Positions 56,321-64,000 of a stretch of 64,000 bases of DNA are shown here, one piece after another. The notes below the pieces were generated by a model. It worked only from the letters and a program-made list of their open reading frames with translations, was not told the origin of the DNA and ran no database searches. The position numbers and the translations under genes are program-made. Position 1 is the stretch's first letter, and every line of letters starts with the position of its first letter. This stretch comes from Sorghum bicolor. Taxonomy: Eukaryota > Streptophyta > Magnoliopsida > Poales > Poaceae. The stretch covers positions 7,295,306 through 7,359,305 of the forward strand of contig NC_012876.2 in the NCBI RefSeq assembly GCF_000003195.3. The letters are read 5' to 3'.

Positions 56321-56731
56321 GTGTTTTTGCTTGGAGGTGGCGCTGTTTCATGGAAGTCTTGCGAGCAGACTATCTTAACGAAGTCAACCATGGAAGCAGA
56401 ACTCACAGCATTAGACACCGCCGGCACTGAGGCCGAGTGGCTTCATGAACTCCTGATGGATCTACCGGTGGTTGAAAAAACTGTGACGGCTATTTCCATG
56501 AACTGTGACAATCAAACGGTGATCACAAAAGTCAACAGTTCTAAGGAAAACATGAAGTCTACTAGGCATGCCAAACGGCGTTTGAAGACTGTCAGAAAAT
56601 TGAGAAACTCCGGAGTTATAGCATTGGACTATGTCCATACATTTAAGAATCTGGCAGATCAATTCACAAAGGGACTATCCCGTAATGTGATAGATAGTGC
56701 ATCGAGTGAGATGGGTTTGAGACCCACGTGA
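56270..56731 (+). pseudogene. Copia RNase H
   Basis: In a new frame this gives [31 protein letters not shown] and [18 protein letters not shown], the usual Copia RNase H series, ending at the stop at 56731. It is cut from RT by the frameshift at about 56300-56315. Confidence 0.85.
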
Positions 56732-57274
56732 GGTCTACCATGGTGGCAACCTATTCTATAGGATCGGAGATCCCGTGAAGTAGAATGGTGAAACAAGCCA
56801 GAAGTAGATTGTGAGGAAAGACCCTTTACTTAACTCATCTCAATTGCACTTCTTTCCTAAGTCTGTAAGGAAGGCTGGTTATATACCTTAATGTATTCCA
56901 AAGCGGCTTGTGAAGCGATAGATGTTGTCCTACAGAACATCTTTAAGGAATACACCTATATGAGTTTGACTGTTAGTCACAGTCTATGAGATTTGGGTGA
57001 TCTCTAGATACTCATGAATGGGCTAGAAGTATGACTTATATGCTTCAACCAGAGGGGATGTTCATGCAACCCTGTATCAGTTATGAATTTAGATGAAGCT
57101 TATATCACAGAAAACTTGCAATTCAAGGCATAGTCCATTGTTCAAGTTGTGACTAAGTGTAGTCTGTACTCTAAGTGGAAGTTCAACTTAACAGTCTCCA
57201 CTGAAACGACTGGTATATGAAACGATATGGAAATTCAAGAGCTTTTCTTATGTGCCCTAGAAATAGGTGGGGAT
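56732..57274 (+). other. Copia 3' untranslated region and polypurine tract
   Basis: This is non-coding DNA between RNase H and the 3' LTR. The polypurine tract AGGTGGGGA is at about 57265-57273. Confidence 0.65.
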
Positions 57275-58294
57275 TGTTGAATATAATGGGCCTTTAGCCC
57301 ATAATTATATTTGATGATTAATTCAAGTGCCCATAATAAATGCTATAATGAAAACGGTTTAGTACCGTATTGATGATTGACCATATGTTAACTCAACTTA
57401 AATAGGTGGCCTTTGTTAGCTCCTATGGAGAAGTTGAGGAAGGGAAAAAGGGTGCCACACGCGCGCGCCGCCGCCGCCGAGCCGTGGCGTGGCGTGGCGT
57501 GCGTGCGTGCTTGTCTTGTCTTATCGAGATGACACACGAGGACCAGACGTGACATGGCACACGCGTGGTGAATAAGGAAAGGGAGAAAAACAAGATCTTA
57601 CCGTTGTATAATTAATGGCAATTAATTGCTAATTGATTGACTCGGTTTATGGCAATTAAATGTGATTAATTGTCATCAATCAGACGTTTCCACCTGGGGC
57701 CTATATATTCCATACGTGTGACACTCTTTCCTTACCTGCAGGACACAATCAGTCCTCTCTCTTCCGGTCGAGTTGCTCTCTGTTCGTCCCCGTCCCGAAC
57801 CTCTGCGCGCACAGAGATCGGGAGAGCAGGCCTCCGAAACACGACTTCCTACATCGACACACCTGCTCGGGTGTGCAGGCAATCAGATTTTTGGGGAGCG
57901 TCTTCCGCGACTGCTCACCGACGAGATCATCTTCTTCCACTCCGGTGGATCGAGATCGACTACTGCGTCTTCGTCTTTTTCCTGGTGGACGTTCGCGGGA
58001 CTGCACTGCGAACATCTTCCTGCATCGACTGTGGTCCGCTACTTCACGCAACGCACTATGTCGACTAGTGCGAATGGAGCCGCCGGTGCCTTCGGCACTG
58101 GTCCCTCCTCGGGGTACAATCCTAATCGATTGACTTTTATTTTCAGTATGTCTGTTGTAGTTGCAGTAGTTCTTGCAATGTTTATCTCTAAACTGAGTAG
58201 TGATAAAATTGCACACGTGCACATATATACCACCACAATATTATGCGGAATTTTTTAGATTAAATCAAACATTAAAATGTCTAATTTTCTAACA
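57275..58294 (+). repeat. 3' LTR of the Copia element (fuller copy)
   Basis: It is 1,020 bases. Ser/Arg-rich open frames in it are shared with the 5' LTR and broken by its deletions, so they are not genes. Confidence 0.88.
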
Positions 58295-58696
58295 GGTTCT
58301 AGCCTAGATGGCCTGTGCTGGAGACCGGGGGCCAGGGGATCGGGCCGAGCATCCCATTGATCAGGAGCCCCGAGCAGAGGCGGTGAGCATACTAGGGCTC
58401 TGCCCTATCGTTGGCCAGAAGGTATACTTGAGGGGTGTAGCCCCTGAGTCCGCGAGCGATTCTAGCTAGAGGGGATCAGGGATGTAACATGACCCTATGT
58501 TAGGATCTAGTGAAACTTCAAGGTCAACACAGCCGATTAACCAATGCCAGATCAAAATCTGGAAGTAAAAGCTGGTTCCAAACCGGCAGTGATCCCTAGT
58601 TATGGCCTTATGGGTTGCCAGAAGCCAAATGCTTGATCGATCCCAAAAAAAAAGTCACTATCAGGTGCAGCCGGACGTCAATGAAGGGCCAGTGTT
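58295..58696. other. Unclassified DNA right of the Copia element and start of unit D
   Basis: The GC-rich first part continues the DNA at 51864-51966. From about 58625 the sequence aligns with the upstream DNA of units B and C (GATCGATCCCAAAAAAA...). Confidence 0.45.
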
Positions 58697-58970
58697 CAGG
58701 GATGAAAACGGTACGGATATTTTCCGACCGTATTCGAGACCGAATTCGTTTAGAGGAGTTCAGATCTATCTGTATTCGAGTCGGAATATTCAACATCCAA
58801 TACTGTATCCGTATCCGAATACTTAAATCGTATATTTATAATGTCGACATCTAATCCTATCTTATGACATGGTTGACATTATCCGTATTCGAATCCGAAT
58901 CCGACCAAAAATATGAAAACAAATATGATATTGGTGATATCTGTCCGTATCTGGTCCGTTTTCATCCCTA
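58697..58970. mobile_element. hAT-type MITE (274 bases)
   Basis: Ends are CAGGGATGAAAACGG and, inverted, TAGGGATGAAAACGG. Flanks CCAGTGTT and CCAGTATC look like a decayed 8-base duplication. Units B and C lack the element at this place. Confidence 0.65.
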
Positions 58971-59239
58971 CCAGTATCATATCAAAAAGTCTGGGATCTG
59001 GTGAAAAGAAAAAATATATTTTCCTAATGCTGTGGCAATAGCAGGCTGCAGCATTATGGGATGACCGTGTGGTGGAGCACAAAGAACAGATGATGGTTTG
59101 GTCTTGTACCGATAGATACTTCACCTCTAGATTAACTCAAAGGTAAAACGTGCTGTAGCTACCCTGTTAGGCTTTTACCAAGTTCGTCCCTGCCTTGGTA
59201 CGGAAGCATTCCAGTTGATCAAGTAAACATTGGAAACAT

Positions 59240-59482
59240 GAGTTGACTCTTTCTGCTGTATAGTGGTCGCGAATGACGAGATGGAGATTATATATTAAAT
59301 AGTTATATGATCAAGGTGAAGATACTATATATACATGTGTTATAGACAGGCTTCCCCACTGTTGACTCTTTCTACCTTTTATTAGCGAGGAGTTGACTCT
59401 TTCTATACATATGTTAGCACAACCATCGACGGACCTTTTGAAGCATTTCTCTTGTATACGCAACTATCACAGTCAGAACCAA
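59240..59482 (+). promoter_or_regulatory. W-box cluster upstream of GLP-D
   Basis: TTGACT occurs at 59243-59248, 59362-59367 and 59393-59398, each in the phrase GTTGACTCTTTCT, and again at 59872-59877. The cluster lies 0.7-1.3 kb upstream of the start codon. The first two sites correspond to positions left of the window start in unit A. Confidence 0.45.
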
Positions 59483-60453
59483 TGGTGATGAAATGCAAGA
59501 AAATAAGCATGTTAGACCATAAGCTAGTAAAATATCAACCAACAAAAGATTGACAGGGAAAAAAGTAGTTTTATTTTATATAAGTTCTGGTTTAAATCAT
59601 GCCCGCTAAGCAATCCATATACTTCACGTATTAGTGTAAAGCTACTAAGAAGCAATCAGTGCTTGACCTAGTAAAGCGTGTACCACAGTTCTCACAAGCA
59701 AAAAAAAAGGTGACCACCAAACAAACAATGGAAACATTAATCGTCTTGAATGACGAAATATATGGAGATTGTTGGATAGTTATAATGATATGAAGTGGAA
59801 AAAGTAATAAAGATTTTATATGACGGTCATATACTTTCGCATTGTAGACTATTTCTATATTTCTTTGTGAGTTGACTGTTTCCATACTTACGTTAGCACA
59901 AGCAAAGATTGTCTGATGAACCATTTTTCTTGTTTACGCAGCTATCACTGTCCACCCTCAGCAACGAACTCATACCAATGTCTTATCATGCATCTGATGC
60001 TCAAATGGATGTCCAAATTATCGGTTTTATCCAAATTCGAATCCACTAACCGATCTCCTCCATTTTGCGGTTTACTTCCAAAGGTTTTAAAATTTCAATC
60101 AATTTATGTGACCACTAGAAATCTTGATTTTGTGGTTTTCTTCCAATTTGTAAAATTGATATTTAAAACGATGATAGTATGCTTGAACCCAGACACCTAG
60201 AAACACAAAAAGAAAACAAAGAGTACACTTTGGTAATATATATATGCTGTGCTGCAACTGCAAGCAAAGAGACCATGCACGCTGATTTTGTTAGTCGTAT
60301 GGTGCGTGTGAAAATATTATTAAAAGCAGGGTAGGTTTGGAAAGTCGATATCACTGCCAAGACTGTTTCTTCGATCAGTTCTCCTGATAGGTTCAACTTA
60401 TAACTTTTTCAACCATTAACACGTACACGTTGCCACATGAGCATGCGGCAGGC

Positions 60454-60460
60454 TATATAA
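60454..60460 (+). promoter_or_regulatory. TATA box of GLP-D
   Basis: TATATAA lies 118 bases upstream of the start codon, as in copy A. Confidence 0.8.
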
Positions 60461-60577
60461 CCTCTCCATCCCCATGGCGAAGGCATCAACAAGACAGACA
60501 CAAACACCACAAGCTAAGAAGCTCCATAGCTGAATTCAGAGACTGCAAACACGTACAAAAAGCGTGTGCAAAACCAA

Positions 60578-61426
60578 ATGGCTGCCTCCAGCTACTTCAT
60601 TCTCGTTTCTTTTGTAGCATTTGTCATTTCACAGGCCACTGCCTCTGACCCTAGCCCCCTCCAAGACTTTTGTGTTGCCGACAAACATTCTCCAGGTATG
60701 CATACTCTCGCTTTAACTCAAGCTGTTTTCTTATACTAAATCTCTAATCAAATAAGAATCATTTGTTCAAACAAACATCTACATACAACAAGCATTTCTA
60801 GGTATGGCCTAATGACATGTTCTTCATCTAACTATTTGCCTTTGTCTATGCATACAGTGAAGGTGAATGGATTTGTTTGCAAGGACCCAATGGCTGTGAA
60901 CGCAGATGACTTCTTCAAGGCAGCAAAACTTGACCAGCCTAGAGACACCATGAAGAGCAAGGTCGGATCTAACGTTACTTTGATCAATGTCATGCAGCTG
61001 CCTGGACTCAACACCCTTGGCATCTCGATGGCTCGCATTGACTATGCACCATTAGGTCAGAATCCTCCACACACACATCCTCGTGCCACAGAGATTCTCA
61101 CCGTGCTTGAGGGTACACTCTATGTTGGATTTGTCACCTCCAACACAGACAACGGTAACAAGCTATTCACCAAGGTTCTCAACAAGGGTGACGTGTTTGT
61201 GTTCCCCCAAGGGCTCATACACTTCCAATTCAACCCAGTCCATGACAAGCCAGCTGTCGCGATCGCTGCACTAAGCAGCCAGAACCCTGGGGCTATTACT
61301 ATTGCCAACGCGGTCTTTGGATCAAAACCGCCCATCTCAGATGATGTCTTGGCCAAGGCTTTCCAGGTGCAAAAGGGAACAATTGATTGGCTCCAAGCTC
61401 AGTTTTGGGAGAACAACCACAACTAA
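60578..61426 (+). CDS. Germin-like protein, copy D (two exons)
   Basis: The coding sequence joins 60578-60695 and 60858-61426. The 228-residue protein is identical to copy A; the only coding difference is a silent TTG to CTG in the Leu codon at 60998-61000. The leader differs at one base (60563). Signal peptide, cupin ligands and glycosylation site are as in copy A. If the duplication is real, A and D double the dose of one secreted manganese cupin. Confidence 0.95.
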
Positions 61427-62408
61427 GTAAATTGGGAGTCACTTCATTGTATGAAGATAGGTTTATATATGTATTTTGCATTACTCCCGTGTGTATTCAA
61501 TTATGACATGCTAAGACAATATGGTAGAATAGTTAAATGGGAAGTGTATGTAACCAATCACTATTTTTGTGTTTCTGCTACAAGCTATATCACCATGTTC
61601 TAGTTGAATATTTGAACTGAAGTACGTGAGGATCCTACATAATTTATTGGATATTGTTTGTATATGATATGCCGTTACATATATCAACAATATTTCTTGA
61701 CATTAATTTGGAGATGAATATTGCATGGAGCCTTTCCAAATTACTAGGCTAAACTGAACTATCAACCGGTAGATCGGCTAAGACTAAATTAATCGACCCA
61801 GTAGGCCTTGGACTCCAGTCTCCTTGGAGCCAACGACCAGTGTGTTCCACTAGCTAGATTCATATAGTAACGGAGATCAAGTACCATACGTGGCCACATC
61901 CAATTCCAACAATGTAATGACTAGTAAAATTCACTTTACAAATTCAACACAAAAGTTCACACACATGAGAAGCAAATTGGGAGCTAGCGATTAGGAGCTT
62001 GAGATAAGTTTGTAATCACGAGGCAACATTCAGGAAATTTCACTTCAGATATGGGAGCTAGCAAGATTGCACTAATGCATTGCAGTAACTAGATGGTAGC
62101 TACGACCAACATTCAGGAAATTTCACTGTCCGACAAATCGAGATGGATGAACATGCAGTAACCGGGTAGCTAACAAATTACCTCCTGAAAGAAGTCTTAC
62201 ATTTAGAAACTGGTACCTTGTTGTCTATTGAACAAATTAATAATTCAGAATATTTGTTGTGTCCGAACTGAGAGTAAAAGGAGCTAGTGCTTCGATGGGA
62301 AGACTGAAAGTGTCATGGAAAGGATGAACTGCGCCTTCCTTTCAGAAGAAAGAAAGAACAGAACAGAACATAAATATTCATCGAAAATATGGTGTCCTTT
62401 AATTAGTA

Positions 62409-62517
62409 TTCCCTCCGTCCCAAATTACAAGTCGCTTGACTTTTTATTGCAACCATTTTGGTATGTATCCAGATATAATAATATGTCCAAAAAAAGTCAA
62501 AGCGACGTCGCCTTTAG
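62409..62517. mobile_element. Stowaway-like MITE, unit D
   Basis: Identical to the unit A MITE at 3033-3141. Confidence 0.65.
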
Positions 62518-63052
62518 TATGCTTTTAGCAACAGAGAAAGACAAATGAAAGTTCATATCCTTGTTCAGAAGATAATTTATCACTGATGTTGATGCAAACT
62601 TGCTGACATCCTCAAAAGCAACAAACAATCCCATGAAAATTAAAATTGTTTTGCAGTTCCAACAATGGGGCTACTGCAGTGCTAGCTGCTGACTGGCGGG
62701 CTACCTATTGGCCCTCTAGTGCTGAATGGCAAGTTGCCTGCTGGTCCCTTTTGATTCTGTTCCATCATCAACAAGGTAGACCGGAAGCTAACCATGATTT
62801 CGCCCGGCTTTCCTCTGCACAGCCGCATGGAGAGTTGGAGATTGGCTGCTGCAACCTCTCTCTTGCATAAGCGATGCCCTCAATGACATGTGACATTCTT
62901 GGGCGAGAAGTTGATCAATAGACTATATATGAGTCCTTGCGAACCCTAGGCAACGCCAGCGCCTTTATCAAGGCCCGCCAACAGAGTAGATCCCTCTTCG
63001 CTATCTCAATGATGCTGCTCAGATATTTGCTAGCTTCCTTGTCAAGCAATTC

Positions 63053-64000
63053 TGTAATACCTGATTTTAAGGACAAAATCATATATACACTATATATGAG
63101 TCTTAAAGGTCAAATCTCACATATAGCTATAAATAAGAGTAATATCAATAGACAATGCATAAATCATATAACGTACTTAGTAAATCAGTGATAACCTTAG
63201 GCAGCAAAAACAACGGAAGATAAATCCAGACTTCGGGTATCAACTCATGATCACAAGCCTAAAGCTTCTCCTGAGGTGTGGGGGAAATAGCAAGAGTGAG
63301 TCCCTGTCGAACTCCACAAATATAGCAATAAGGTAGTAGCAGATCCCACAAACTCATGATCAATGTGATATAAATAATGTAGAGCATAAAACAATAAACA
63401 TTGAGCATAATAACATAATAAGAATCATCATCTTTAATGTAAGAGTCCCCAAGGCCGCTCATGACCGTGAGCATAGCTAGTATACTAGTTTATTAAACAC
63501 TCTGCAGAGGTTGTACATCTTTATCCATGAGTAATGATTTACCCTTTCACCCGAGGTCGCGAGTCTCTTAACCCCCTTCCTAGGGTGGTCGGCAGGATTC
63601 ACTATGAAACCTTTTAAAAGTTCATCTGACAAGTTAGGGCCGCATGTTCCCAATCAGTGCGCACATATAGAACCACCTTCCAAATGGCACAATGATGTGC
63701 AGCCTATACACATAAGGACAGAGGCCGCACTATACCCAAAATGCAAGCCCCTCGAGTGCCCTTACGAGTAACCTCTAAGACTATCTCCAACAAAGAGAAC
63801 CTAAAATGGAGACCTATTCTTTGATTTAGGTCACGCACAGTATATAGATAGCAAACCCAAAACATTCCTTCTCCAACAGCTATCGCAAAAGCAGAGACCC
63901 AAAACTACCGTGCCGCCGCTCCGACTGCTTGCCACGGGCATGCCGTCCTGCTCCCGCCACTCCCTGCCATGGATCCGCCTTGCCATGCTGGCCGCGCCCC
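63053..64000 (-). mobile_element. Solo LTR, unit D copy (cut by the window end)
   Basis: This is the counterpart of 3677-4624, preceded by AATTC. It contains the start of the PIF-like element from 63779, flanked by TAA. The rest lies beyond the window. Confidence 0.82.
63779..64000. mobile_element. PIF/Harbinger-like element, unit D copy (partial)
   Basis: The left 222 bases, starting GACTATCTCCAAC, are identical to 4403-4624 except at 63918 (A in the left copy, G here). The RRM fragment would lie just outside the window. Confidence 0.65.

Larger units (their letters stand above)
51967..58294 (+). mobile_element. Degraded Ty1/Copia retrotransposon
   Basis: The LTRs begin TGTTGAATAT and end AACA, with target duplication GGTTC at 51962-51966 and 58295-58299. 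Domain order is gag, protease, integrase, RT, RNase H, with integrase before RT as in Copia. At least seven lesions break the frame. The LTRs differ in length (862 versus 1,020 bases), mostly from deletions in the 5' copy. Confidence 0.92.
59377..64000. repeat. Right copy of the near-identical 4.6-kb end repeat
   Basis: This is the partner of 1-4624. The shared solo LTR and PIF-like insertion show that the duplication came after both insertions. Confidence 0.93.

Noticed and set aside
57670..58258. Ser/Arg-rich open frames in the Copia 3' LTR
   Set aside because: The same sequence in the 5' LTR is broken by deletions, and these frames show no domain or codon signal.
51864..58486. A further LTR element from TGTCACGCCC to GATGTAACA surrounding the Copia element
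   Set aside because: The ends look like TG...CA, but the flanking 5-base strings differ (CTTTC versus TGACC) and no paired LTR or internal domains were found.
1..64000. tRNA, rRNA, CRISPR array or bacterial features
   Set aside because: None was seen. TGGTATCAAAGC sites are retroelement primer sites, not tRNA genes.

Overview
The window is plant nuclear DNA, almost certainly from a grass and most likely Oryza (rice or a close relative). The evidence is a tandem cluster of two-exon germin-like protein (GLP) genes of the rice chromosome 8 GLP type, and chromovirus elements that resemble the rice RIRE3/RIRE8 families. There is no bacterial, organellar, rRNA or CRISPR content. Species and chromosome are inferred from sequence resemblance; no search was run.

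The host genes are four intact GLP copies, all on the plus strand: A (1202-2050), B (9752-10598), C (49035-49883) and D (60578-61426). Each encodes 228 residues with a signal peptide, both cupin boxes and a phase-1 intron after codon 39. Each has a TATA box about 90-125 bases upstream of its ATG. The copies sit in larger duplicated units with shared upstream and downstream sequence. A and D encode the same protein, and the first 4,624 bases of the window match the last 4,624 at a constant offset of 59,376 with nine substitutions.

Most of the rest is mobile DNA. A solo LTR (3677-7074) lies downstream of A and contains an 814-bp PIF/Harbinger-like element carrying an RRM fragment. Downstream of B, at 11721-46920, is a nest three levels deep. 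The outermost element is an old minus-strand chromovirus with a large internal pol deletion. Inside it lies a plus-strand RIRE8/Tekay-type chromovirus (14839-39440, target duplication TCTAA). Inside that lies a very young Tat-type Ty3/Gypsy element (21498-33841, target duplication ATCGG, LTRs differing at one position). The minus-strand host also holds a separate solo LTR (39896-42462). A degraded Copia element (51967-58294), a hAT element (50816-51782), MITEs and CACTA/hAT ends fill the space between C and D.

The most interesting object is the Tat-type element. Between pol and its 3' LTR it carries an antisense gene that can be spliced in silico into one open frame of 939 codons over six exons: a plant mobile domain (PMD), a basic Pro-rich linker and a coiled coil, with its own TATA box. 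The whole element, LTRs included, is also studded with the hexamer GCCGAT/ATCGGC: about 95 occurrences counted by eye in 12.3 kb against about 6 expected. This resembles in outline the short-motif/self-encoded-protein arrangement of the Arabidopsis VANDAL anti-silencing system, but any link between the motif and the PMD protein here is inference.
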